DNA of 64,000 bases from Prunus persica (lineage: Eukaryota; Streptophyta; Magnoliopsida; Rosales; Rosaceae): contig NC_034015.1 of the NCBI RefSeq assembly GCF_000346465.2, positions 4,743,925-4,807,924 on the forward strand. The letters run 5' to 3'. This document shows positions 13,757-27,239 of the stretch, piece after piece; positions within the stretch are counted from its first letter, which is position 1; the number at the start of each line of letters is the position of its first letter. Both the position numbers and the translations under genes were made by a program. A model generated the notes under the pieces. It was given only the letters and a program-made list of their open reading frames with translations, did no database searches and was not told the DNA's origin.

Positions 13757-14389
13757 GAGTCATTTGGTGACTTTTGAGTGAAATCCAATGGCTAAAACTA
13801 TGCAATACACCAACCACTCTATTTCATAACGAACTGAATTGTCCAAAATCCTGGAACAATCGATAGCGGATTGATTACAAAACTTGGGGAACATCATAAT
13901 ATGGTGGGAGGAGTCATTTGGTGACTTTTGAGTGAAATCCAGTGGCTAAATCTATGTAATACACCAACCGCTGCATTTCAGAACAAACTTCATACGAAGC
14001 TGAATTGTCCAATTTCATGGACCAATCGATATTGGATTGAGTACAAAACTTGGGAAACATCATAATATTGTTTGGGGAGTCATTTGGTGACTTTTGAGTG
14101 AAGTCCAATGGCTTAAACTACGCAATACACTAACCACTCCATTTCATAACGAACCTGAATTGTCCAAAATCCTGGACCAATCGATATCGGATTGATTCCA
14201 AAACTTGGGGAACAACATAATATGGTGGGAGGAGTCATTTGGTGACTTTTGAGTGAAATCTAATGGCTAAATCTATGTAATACACCAACCACTCTATTTC
14301 ATAACGAACTTCGTACGGACCTGAATTGTCCAATTAAATGGACCAATCGATATCGGATTGAGTCCAAAACTTGGGGAAGACCGTAATAT

Positions 14390-15260
14390 GATGGGAGGAG
14401 TCATTTGGTGAGTTTTGAATGAAATCCAATGGCTAAAACTATGCAATACACCACCCACTCCATTTCATAACGAACTTCGTACGAACCTGAATTGTCCAAT
14501 TTCATGGACCAATCGATATCGGATTAAGTACAAAACTTGGGGAACATCATAATATGATGGGTGGAGTCATTTGGTGAGTTTTGAATGAAATTCAATGGCT
14601 AAAACTATGCAATACACCACCCACTCCATTTCATAACGAACTTCGTACGAACCTGAATTGTCCAATTTCATGGACCAATCGATATCGGATTGAGTCCAAA
14701 ACTTGGGGAACATCATAATATGATGGGAGGAGTTATTTGGTGGGTTTTGAGGGAAATCCAATGATAAAAATATGCAATAAACCAACCACTCCATTTCATA
14801 ACAACTTCGTACGTACCTGAATTGTCCAATTTCATAGGCCAATCGATTTCGAATTGAGAACAAAACTTGGGGAACATCATAATATGATGGGTGGACTGAT
14901 TTGGTGAGTTTTGAATGAAATCCAATGATTAAAACTATGCAATACACCACCCACTCCATTTCATAACGAACTTCGTACGAACCTGAATTGTCCAATTTCA
15001 TGGACCAATCGATATCGGATTGAGTCCAAAACTTGGGGAACATCATAATATGATGGGAGGAGTCATTTGGTGGGTTTTGAGAAAATCCAATCTCTAGAAC
15101 TATGCAATACACCAACCACTCCATTTCATAACGAACTTTGTACGAACCAGAATTGCCCAATTTCCTGGAACAATCGATATCGGATTGAGTCCAAAACTTG
15201 GGAAACATAATAATATGTTGGGAGGAGTCATTTGGTGGGTTTTGGGTGAAATCCAATCTC
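14390..15260 (+). repeat. local dimeric higher-order repeat (332 bp)
   Basis: Monomers marked by TGATGGGTGGA and ATACACCACCCACTCC (near 14560 and 14890) alternate with monomers marked by TGATGGGAGGAGT and TTTGGTGGGTTTTGAG (near 14725 and 15055). The offset is 332 bp, or two monomers. Similarity between copies is visibly higher than to neighbouring monomers, which indicates recent local amplification. Confidence 0.65.
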
Positions 15261-17599
15261 TAGAACTATACAATACACCAACCACTCCATTTCAGAACGA
15301 ACTCGTAAGAACCTGAATTGTCCAATTTCGTGGGCCAACCGATATAGGATTGAGTCCAAAACTTGGGGAACATCATAATATTCGTGGAGGAGTCATTTGG
15401 AGGGTTTCGAGTGAAATCCAATCTCTAGAACTATACAGTACACCAACCACTCCATTTTAGAACGAACTTCGTATGAACATGAATTGTCCAATTTCATGGA
15501 CCAATCGATATCAAATTGAGTCCAAAACTTGGGGAACACCATAATATATTGTGGGAGGAGTCATTTGGTGGGTTTTGAGTTAAATCCAATTGCCAAAACT
15601 ATGCACTACCCCAACTACTCCATTTGAAAACGAACTTCGTACGAACCTGTATTGTCCAATTTCATGGACCAATCGATATCGGTTCAGTCCAAAACTAGGG
15701 GAACATCATAATATAGTGTGAGGAGTCATTTGGTGAGTTTTGAATGGAATCTAATGGCTAAAACTATGCAATACACCAACCACTCCATTTCAGAACGAAC
15801 TTCGTACGAACCTGAATTGTCCAATTCCGTGGACAATTCGGTATCGGAATGTGTGCAAAAGTTTGGGAACATCATAATATGGTGGGAGGAGTCATTTCGT
15901 GAGTTTTGAGTGAAATTCAAGTGCCAAAAGTATGCAATACACCAACCGATGCATTTCAAAACGAACTTCGTACGAACCTGTATTGTCCAATTTCTTGGAC
16001 CAATCGATATCAGATTCAGTACAAAACTTGGGGAACATCATAATATGATGGGAGGAGTCATTTGGGGACTTTTGAGTGAAAGCCAGTGGCTAAAACTATG
16101 CAAAAAACCAACCACTCCATTTCAAAACGAACTTCGTACGAACCTGAATTGTCCAGTTTCATGGACCAATCGATATCGGATTGAGTCGAAAACTTAGGGA
16201 ACATCATAATATGGTGGGAGGAGTCATTTGGTGAGTTTTGAGTGAAATCCAATGGCTACAACTATGCAATACACCAGCCACTCCATTTCAGAATGAAATT
16301 CGTACGAACCTGAATTGTCCAATTTCATGGACCAATCGATATCGGATTGAGTTAAAAACTTGGGGAACATCATAATATGGTGGGACGAGTGATTTGGCTT
16401 GTTTTGAGTGAAATCCAATCTCTAGAACAGTACAATGCACCAACCTCTTCATTTCGTAACGAACTTCGTACGATCCTGAATTGTCTGATTTCGTTGACCA
16501 ATCGATATCGGATTACGTCCAAAACTTGGAGAACATCATAATATGGTGGGAGGAGTCACTTGGTGAGTTTTGAGTGAAATCCAACGGCTAAAACTATGCA
16601 ATACACCAACCACTCCGTTTCAAATCGAACTCCGAGCGAACCTTAATTGTCCAATTTCATGGACCAATCGATATCGGATTGAGTCCAAAACCCGAGGAAC
16701 AACATAATATGGTAAGAGGTGTCATTCGGTGGGTGCCGAGAGAAATCCAATCCCTAGAACTATGCAAGACACTAACTATTCTACTTGAGAACGAACTTTG
16801 TACGAACCTGAATTGTCCAATTTCATGGACCAATCGATATCGGATTGAGCCTAAAACTTGGGGAACATCATAATATGGAGGGAGGAGTCATTTGGTGGGT
16901 TTTGAGTGAAGTCCAATCTCTAGATTTATGCAATACACCAATCACTCCATTTCAGAAAGAACTTCGTACGAACCTGAATTGTACGATTTCATGGACCAAT
17001 CGATATCGGATTAAGTCCAAAACTTGGGGAACGTCATAATATGGTGGGAGGAGTTATTTGGTGAGTTTTAAGTGAAATTCAATCTCTAGAACTCTGCAAT
17101 ACACCAACCATTCCATTTCATAACGAACTTCGTACGAACCTTAATTGTCCAATTTCATGGACCAATCGATATCGAATTGAGTCCAAAACTTGGGGAACAT
17201 CAAAATGTTGTGGGAGGAGTCGTTTTGTGGGTTTTGAGTGAAATCCAGTGGCTAAAACTAAGCAATACACTAACCACCCCATTTCAGAACGAACTTCAAA
17301 CGATACAAAATTGTTCGATTTTAAGGACTAATCGATATCAGATTTAGTCCAAAACTTAGGGAACATCATAATATGGTGGGAGGAGTCATTTGGTGAGTTT
17401 TGAGAGAAATCCAATGGCTAAAACTATGCAATACCCCAACCACCCCATTTCATAATGAACATCGTATGAACATGAATTGTCCAATTTCATGGACCAATCG
17501 ATACCGGATAGAGTCCAAACTTGGGGAACATCATAATATAGTGGAAGGAGTCATGGGCTGCGTTTTCAGTGAAATCCAATTCGCAGAACTATGCAACAC

Positions 17600-18830
17600 A
17601 CCAACCACTCCATTTCATAACGAACTTCGTACGAACCTGAATTGTCCAATTTCGTGGACTAATCGATATGGGATTGAGTCCAAAACTCGGGGAATATCAT
17701 AATATAGTGGGAGGAGTCGTTTTGTGAGTTTTGAGTGAAATCCAGTGGCTATAACAATGTAATACACGAACCACTCCATTTCAGAACGAACTTCGTACGA
17801 ACCAGAATTGTCCGATTTCAAGGACCAATGGATATCGGATTGAGTCCAAACCTTAGGGAACATCATAATATAGTGGGAGGACACATTTGGTGGGTTTCAA
17901 GTGAAATCCAATCTCTAAAACTATGCAATAAACCAACCATTCCATTTCAGGACGAACTTCGTACGAACCTGAATTGTCCAATTTGATGGACCAATCGATA
18001 TCGGATTGAGTCCAAAACTTGGGGAACATCATAATATTGTGGGAGGAGTCATTTGGTGGGTTTTGAGTGAAATCCAATCTCTAAAACTATGCAATAAACC
18101 AACCATTCCATTTTAGAACGAACTTCGTACGAACCTGAATTGTCCAATTTTATGGACCAATCGATATCGGATTGAGTCCAAAACTTGGGGAACATCATAA
18201 TATGGGTGGCAGAGTCATTTGGTGAGTTTTGAGTGAAATCCAATGGCTAAAACTATGCAATACACCAGCCACTCCATTTTAGAATGAACTTCATTTGAAC
18301 CTGAATTGTCCAATTGCATGGACCAATCGATATCGGATTGAGGCCACAACTTGGGGAACAACATAACTTAGTGGGAGGAGTCATTTGGTGGGTTTTCTGT
18401 GAAATCTAATCCCTAGAAATATGCAATGCACCAACCACTCCATTTCATAACGAACTACGCACGCACCTGAATAGTCGAATTTCATTGACAAATCGATATC
18501 GGATTAAGTCCAAAACTTGGGGAACATCATAATGTTGTGGGAGGAGTCGTTTTGTGAGTTTTGAGTGAAATCCAGTGGCTATAACAGTGCAATACACCAA
18601 CCACTCCATTTGAGAACGAACTTTGTACCAACCCGAATTGTCCGATTTGAAGGACAAATTGATATCGGATTGAGTCCAAACCTTAGGGAACATCATAATA
18701 TCGTGGGAGGAGTCATTTGGTGGGTTTTAAGTGAAATTCAATCTCTAGAACTATGGAATACACCAACCATTCCATTTCTGAACGAACTTTGTACAAACTT
18801 GAATTGTCCAATTTGATGGACCAATCGATA
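17600..18830 (+). repeat. local pentameric higher-order repeat (830 bp)
   Basis: The monomer pair around 17700-17880 (GGAGTCGTTTTGTGAG, AATCCAGTGGCTATAACA, GTCCAAACCTTAGGG) recurs around 18530-18710 with the same private variants. The offset is 830 bp, five monomers. I see only two copies. Confidence 0.65.
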
Positions 18831-21800
18831 TAGGATTGTGTCCAACACTTGGGGAACATCATAATATGGTGGGAGGAGTCATTTGGTGAGTTTCGAGTGA
18901 AATCCAATGGCTAGCACTATGCAATACACCAACCACTCCAGTTTTTAATGAATTTCGTACGAACCTGAATTATCAAATTTCATGGACCAATAGATATATG
19001 ATTGAGTCCAAAAGTTGGGGAACATCATAATATCGTGAAGGTAGTCATTTGGTGAGTTTTGAGTCAAATCCAATGGCTACAACTATGCAACACACCAACC
19101 ACTGCATTTCATAACGAACGTCGTACGAACTTGAGTTGTCCTATTTCATGGACCACTTGACATCTGATTGGGTCCAAAACCTGGGGAACATCATAATATG
19201 GTGGGAGGTGCCATTTGGTGTGTTTTGAGTCAAATCCAATGGCTAAAACTATGCAACACACCAACCCCTCCATTTCATAACGAACTTCATACGAACCTGA
19301 GTTATCTAATTTAATGGACCAATTGATATCGGATAGAGTCCAAATCCTAGATAACATCATAATATGGTGGGAGGTATCATTTGGTCGGATTGAGTCCAAA
19401 ACTAGGGGAACATCATAATGTTGTGGGAGGAGTCATTTGGTGAGTTTTGAGTGAAATCCAATTGCCAAAACTATGCAATACACCGACCAATCCATTTTAG
19501 AACGAACTTCGTACAAACTTGAATTGTCCGATTTCTTGGAACAATCGATATCAGATCTAATCCAGAACTTGGGGAACCTCATAATATTGTGGAAGGAGTT
19601 ATTTGGTGGGTTTTGAGAGAAATCCCATCTCTAGAACCATCCAACACACCAACCACTACATGTCAAAATGAACTTCGTACGAACCTTAATTTTCCAATTG
19701 CATGGAACAAACGATATCAGATTGAGTCCAAAACTTGGGGAACATCATAATGTTGTGGGACTAGTCATTTGGTGAGTTTTCAATGAAATCCAATTGCCAA
19801 AACTATGCAATACACCAACCAATCCATTTCAGAACTATCTTCGGACGAACTTGAATTGTCCGATTTCACGGACCAATCGATATCGAATTGAGTCCAAAAC
19901 ATGGGGAACATCATAATATTGTGCGAGGAGTCATTTGGTGGGTTTGGAGTGAAATCCAATCTCCAGAACTATACCATACACCAAACACTTCATTTCACAA
20001 CGAACCTGAATTGTCCTATTTCAAGGACCAATCGATATCGGATTGAGTCCAAAACTTGGAGAACACCATAATATATGGTGGGAGGAGTCATTTGGTGAGT
20101 TTTAATTCAAAACCAATCTCCAGAACTACGCAATACACCAACCACCCCATTTCAGAACGAACTTCGTACGAACATGAATTGTCCAATTTAATGGACCAAC
20201 CGATATCGGATTCAGCCCAAAACTTGGGGAACATTATAATATGGTGGGAGGAGTCATTTGGTGAGTTTTGAGTGAAATCCAACGGCTTAAACTAAGCAAT
20301 ACACCAACCACTCCATTTCATAAAAAATTTCATACGAACCTGAATCGTCCAATTTCATGGACCAATCGATATCGAATTGAGTCCAAAACTTGGGGAACGT
20401 AATAATATAGTGGGAGTAGTCATTTGGTGGGGTTTGAGTGAAATTCAAACTCTAGAACGATGCAATTTCCGCCCATCCAATTTCATAACGAACTTCGTAC
20501 GTACCTGAATTGTCCAATTTCATGGACCAATCAATATCGGATTGAGTACAAAACTTGGGGAACAACACAATGTTGTGGGAGGAGTCATTTGGGAGTGAAA
20601 TCCAATTGCCAAAACTATGCAATACACCAACCACTCCATTTCAGAACGAACTTCGTACGAACCTGAATTGTCCAATTTCATGGACCAATCGATATCAGAT
20701 TGAGTCCAAAACTTGAGGAACATCATAATATTATGGGAAGGGTCATTTAGTGGGTTTTGAGTGAAATCCAGTCTCTAAAACTATATAATACACCAACCAC
20801 TCCATTTCGGAATGAACCTGAATTGTCCAATTTCGTGGACCAACTGATATCGGATTGAGTCCAAAACTTGGGGAACATGACAATATGGTGGGAGGAGTCA
20901 TTTGATGAGTTTTGAGGGAAATCTAGTGGAAAAAACTATGCAATACACCAACCACTTTATTTCAGAACGAACTTCGTCCGAACCTGAATTGTCCAATTTC
21001 ATGGCACAATCGATATCGGATTGAGTCCAAAACTTTTGGAACATCATAATGTTGTTGGAGGAGTCATTTTGTGAGTTTTAAGTGAAATCCAATGGCTAAA
21101 ACAATGCAATCCCCCAACCACTCCATTGCAGAACGAACTTCGTACGAACCTTAACTGTCCGATTTCATGGACCAATCGATAGCGAATTGAGTCCAACACT
21201 TCGGGAACAACATAATTTGGCGGGAGGAGTCATTTGGGGAGTTTTGAGAGAAATCCAATGTCTAAAACTATGCAACACCAACCACTCCATTTCAGAAAGA
21301 ATTTCGCACGAACTTGAATTGTCCAATTTCATGGACCAATCAATATCGGATTGAGTCCAAAACTTGGGGAACATCATAATATGGTGGGAGGAGTCATTTG
21401 GTGAGTTTTGAGTGAAATCCAACAGCCAAAACTATGCAATACAGCAACCACAACATTTCAATCAATATCGGATTGAGTCCAAAACTTGGGGAACATCATA
21501 ATATGGTGGGAGGAGTCCTCTGGTGAGTTTTGAGCAAAATCCAATTGCCAAAACTATGCCATACACCAACCACTTCATTTCGGAACTAACTTCGTTCGAA
21601 ACTGAATTGTCCGATTTCATGGACCAATCGATATCGTATTGAGTCCAAAACTTGGGGAACACCATAATATTGTGGGAGGTGTCATTTGGTGGGGTTTGAG
21701 TGAAATCCAAACTCTAGAACTATACAATACACCAACCACTTCATTTCATAACGAACTTCGTACGAACCTGAATTGTCCGATTTAATGGACTAATCGATAT

Positions 21801-24800
21801 CGGATTGAGTCCAAAACTTAGGGTAGATCAGAATTTTATGGGAGGAGTCATTTCGAGAGTTTTGAGTGAAATCCAACTGCCAAAACTATGCAATACACCA
21901 ACCACTCTATTACAGAACGAACTTCGTACGAACATGAATAGTCTGATTTCTTGGACCAATCGATATTGGATTGAGCCCAAAACTTGAGGAACATCATCAT
22001 ATTGTGGGAGGAGTCATTTGGTAGGTTTTGAGAGAAATCCAACGGCCAAAACTGTGCAATACACCAACCACTCCATTAGAGAACGAACTTCATACGAATA
22101 GGAATAGTCCAATTTCTTGGACCAATCGATATTGAATTGAGCCCAAAACTAGAAAAGCAACATAATATGGTGGGAAAAGCCATTTGGTGAGTTTTGAGCA
22201 AAATTCAATGTCCAAAACTACGCAATAAGCCAACCACTCCATTACAGAACGAACTTCGCATGAACATGAATTCTCCAACTTGGGGAACACCATAATATTG
22301 TGGGAGGTGTCATTTGGTGGGGTTTGAGTGAAATCCAAACTCCAGAACTATATAATACACCAACCACTTCATTTCATAACAAACTTCGTACGAACCTGAA
22401 TTGTCCGATTTAATGGACTAATCGATATCAGATTGATTCCCAAACTTGGGGAACATCATAATATCGTGGGAGGAGTCCTTTGCTGAGTTTTGAGTGAAAT
22501 CCAATACACCAACTACTCCATTTCATAACGAACTTCGTACGAACCTGAATTGTCCAATTTCATGGACCAATCGACATCGGATTAAGTCCAAAACTTGGGA
22601 AACCTCATAATATCGTGGGAGGAGTCATTTGGTGGGTTTTGAGTGATATCCAATCTATAGAACTATACAATACACCAACCACTCCATTTCTGAACGAACT
22701 TCGTATGAACTTGAATTGCCAATTTCAAGGATCAATCAATATCGGATTGAGTCCAAAACTTGGGGAACATCATAATACAGTGGGAAGAGCCAATTGGTTT
22801 GTTTTGAGTGCAAGCCAGTAGGAAAAACTATGAAATACACCAACCACTCCATTAGAGAACGAACTTTGTACGGACATAAATAGTCCAATTTCATGGATCA
22901 ATCGATATCGAATTGAGTCCAAAACTTGGGGAACATCATAATATAGTGGGAGGAGTCATTTGGTGGGTTTTGAATGAAATCCAATCTCTAGAACTATGCA
23001 ATACACCAACCACTCCATTTCTGAACAAACTTCTTACGAACCTGAATTGTCCAATGTCATGGACCAATCGATATCGGATTAAGTCCAAAACTTGGGGAAC
23101 ATCATAATATGGTGGGGGTAGTCATTTGGTGAGTTTTGAATGAAATTCAATGGCTAAAACTATGCAATACACCACCCACTCCATTTCATAACGAACTTCG
23201 TAACAACTTGAACTGTCGGTTTTCATGGACCAATCGATATCGGATTGAGTCCAAAGCTTGGGGAACCTTATAATATTGTGGGGGGAATCATTTGGTGGGT
23301 TTTGAGAGAAATCCAATCTCCAGAACTTAACCACACCAACCACTACAATTCATAACAAACTTCGTACGAATCTGAATTGTCCATTTCAGGGACCAATCTA
23401 TATCGGATTGGGTCCAAAACATGGGGAACATCGTAATATGGTGGGAGGATTCATTTGGTGAGTTTTGAGTGAAATCCAATGGCTAAAACTGTGCAATACG
23501 CCAACCACTCCATTCCAAAAAGAATTTCGTACGAACCTGAATTGTCCAATTTCATGGACTAATCGATATCGGATTCAGTCCAAAACATGGGGACCAACAT
23601 AATATAGTGGGAGGAGTCATTCAGTGGGTTTTGAGTGAAATTCAATCTCTAGAACTATGATATACACCAACCACACCATTTCAGATCAACTTCATACGAA
23701 CCTGAATTGTCCTATTTCATGCACAAATCGATATCGGATTCAGTCCAAAACTTGGGGAATATCATAATGTTGTGGAAGGAGTCATTCGATGAGTTTTGAG
23801 TCAAATCCAATGGCTAAAACAATGCAATACACCAACCACGGCATTTCATACCAACTTCATACGAACCTGAATTGTAAAATTTCATGGACCAATCGATATC
23901 GGATTGAGTCCAAAACTTGCGGAACAACATAATGTTGTGGGGGGAGTCATTTGGTGAGTTTTGAGTGAAATCCATTTTCCAAAATTATGCAATACACCAA
24001 CCACTCCATTTCAGAACGAAATCGTACAAAACCGAATTGTTCGATTTCATGGACCAATCGATATCGGATTGAATCCAAAACTTGGGGAACATCGTAATAT
24101 TGTGGGAGTTGTCATTTGGTGAGTTTTGAGTGAAATCCAATTGCCCTAACTATGCAATACACCAACCACTCCATTTCAGAACAAACTTCATACGAACCTG
24201 AATTGTCCAATTTCATGGACCAATCGATTTCAGATTGAGTCCAAAACATGGGAAACAGCATAATGTTGTGGGAGGAGTTATTTGGTGGGTTTTGATTGAA
24301 ATCCAATTTCTACAGCTATAAAATACACCAACCACTCTTTTTTAGAACGAACTTTCGTACGAACTTGAATTGTCCGACTTCATGGACCAATCGATATCGG
24401 ATTGAGTCCAAAACTTGGAGAATATCATAATGTGGTGGGAGGAGTCATTTGGTGAGTTTCGAGTGAAATCCAATGGCTAATACTATGCAATACTCCAACC
24501 AGTCCTTTTTATAACGAACTTCATACGAACCGGATTTGTACGATTTCGTGGACCAATTAATGTCGGATGGAGTCCAAAACTTGGAGAACATCATAATATG
24601 GTGGGAGGAGTCATTTAGTGAGTTTTGAGTGAGATTCAATGGCGAAAACGGTGCAACACACCAACCAGTCCATTTCATAACGAACTTCATACGAACCTGA
24701 ATTGTTCCATTCCATGGACCAATCGATATCATATTCAGGCCAAAACTTGGAGAACATCATAATATGGTGGGAGGAGTCATTTGGTGTGTTTTGAGTGAAC

Positions 24801-25494
24801 TCCAATCTCGAGAACTATGCAATACACCAACCACTCTATTTCATAACGAACTTCGTACGAACATGAATTGTCCAATGTCATGGACCAATCGATATCAGAT
24901 TGAGTCCAAAACTTGGGGAACATCATAATATTGTGGGAGGAGTCATTTGATGGGTTTTGAGTGAAATCCAGTCTCTAGAACTATACAATACCCCAACCAC
25001 TTTATTTCAGAACAAACTTCATACGAACTTGAATTGTCCAAATTCATAGACCAATCGATATCGGATTGAGTACAAAACTTGGGGAACATCATAATGTTGT
25101 GGGAGGAGTCATTTTGTGATTTTTGAGTGAATTCCAATGGCTAAAACAATGCAATACACCAGCCACTCCCTTTCAGAACGAACTTCGTACGAACCTGAAT
25201 TGTCTGATTTCTTGGACCAATCGACATCGGATTTAGTCCAAAACTTCGGGAACATCATAATATTGTGGGAGGAGTCATTTGGTGGGTTTTGAGTGAAATC
25301 CAATAGCAAAAACTATGAAATACACCAACCACTCCATTAGAGAACGAACTTCGTACGAACATGAATAGTCCAATTTCTTGGACCAATCGATATCGGATTG
25401 AGCCCAAAACTTGGGCAACATCATAATATAGTGTGAGGTGTCTTTTGGTGGGATTTGAGTGAAATACAAAAGCAAAAACTATGAAATTCACCAA

Positions 25495-25680
25495 CCACTC
25501 CATTATAGTCCAATTTCTTGGACCAAACGATATCGGATTGAGCCCAAAACTTGGGAGGAGTCATTCGGTGGGTTTTAAGAACTTGAATTGTCCGTTTTCA
25601 TGGACCAATCGATATCAGATTGAGTCCAAAACTTGGGGAACATCTTAATATTGTGGGACATTCGGTGGGTTTTAAGTGAA
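25495..25680 (+). repeat. cluster of truncated satellite monomers
   Basis: Several short monomer fragments are joined here: CATTATAGTCCAATTTCTTGG lacks about 35 bp of the monomer, AACTTGGGAGGAGTC lacks the GAACATCATAATATGGTG part, GGTTTTAAGAACTTGAATTG lacks about 75 bp, and GTGGGACATTCGGTGG lacks a few more. Several joins sit at 2-5 bp of shared sequence, as expected for microhomology-mediated deletion. Confidence 0.65.
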
Positions 25681-27239
25681 ATCTGATCTCTAGAACTATA
25701 CAATACACCAACCACTCCATTTCATAACGAACTTCGTACGAACCCGAATCGTCCGATTTCAGGGACAAATCGATATCGTATTGAGTCCAAAACTTGGGGA
25801 ACATCATAATGTGGTGGGAAGAATGATTTGGTTGGATTTAGAGTGAAATCCAATCAATAGAACTACAGAATAAACCAACCACACCATTTCAGAACAAACT
25901 TTGTACGAACCTGAATTGTCCAATTTCATGGACCAATCGTTATCAGATTGAGTCCAAAACTTCGAGAACATCATAACATTGTGGGAGGAGTCATTTGGTG
26001 GGTTTTGAGTGAAATCCAATCTCTAGAACTATACAATACAAGAACCACTACATTTCATAACAAACTTCATACAAACGTGCATTGTCCAATTTCGTGGACC
26101 AATCGATATCGGATTGAGTCCTAAACTTGGGGAACGTCATAATGTTGTGGGAGGAGTCATTTGGTGGATTTTGAGTGAAATCCAATCCCTAGAACTATAC
26201 AATACACCAACCACTTGAATTTGGAACGAACTTCGTACGAACCTGAATTGTCAAATTTCATGGAACAATCGATATCGGATTGAGTCCAAAACTTGGGGAA
26301 CATCATAATGTTGTGGGAGAAGTCATTTGGTGAGTTTTGAAAGAAATCCAATTGCCAAAACTATGCAATACGTCAACCACTCCATTTCAGAACGAACTTC
26401 GTACGAACCTGAAGTGTACAATTTCATGGACAAATCAATATCGGATTGAGTCCAAAACTTGGGAACATCATAATGTGGTAGGAGGAATGATTTGGTTGGA
26501 TTTGAGTGAAATCCAATGTCTAGAACTATACAATACACCAACCACACCATTTCAGAACGAACTTCGTACGAACCTGAACTGTTTAATGTCATGGACCAAT
26601 CGATATCGGATTGAGTCCAAAATTCGGGGAACATCATAATAGATGGTGGGAGGAGTCATTTGGTGAGTTGTGAATGAAATCCAATGGCTAAAACGGTGCA
26701 ATACACCAACCACTCCATTAGATAACAAACTTTGAACGAACATGAATAGTCAAATTTCTTGGACCAATCGATATCGGATTGTGCCCAAAACTTGGAGAAC
26801 TGCATAATAAGGTGGGAGGAGGCATTTGATGAGTTTTGAACGAAGTCTAATGGATAAAACTGTGCAATACACCAACCACTCCATTTCGTAACGAACTTCA
26901 TACAAACCTGAGTTATCCGATTTCAAGCACCAATCGATATCGAATTGTGTCCAAAACTTGGGGAACATCATAATATAGTGGGAGGAGTCATTTGGTGGTG
27001 TTTGAGTGAAATCCAATCTCTAGAATTGTACAATGCACCAACGACTCCATTTTAGAACGAACTTCGTACGAACCTGAATTGTCCAATTTCAGGGACCATT
27101 CGATATCGGATTGAATCCAAAACTTGGGGTACAACATAATGTTGTGGGACCAGTCATTTGGTGAGTTTTCAGTGAAATCCAAATGCCAAAACTATGCAAT
27201 TCACCAACCACTCCATTAGAGAACTAACTTTTTATGAAC

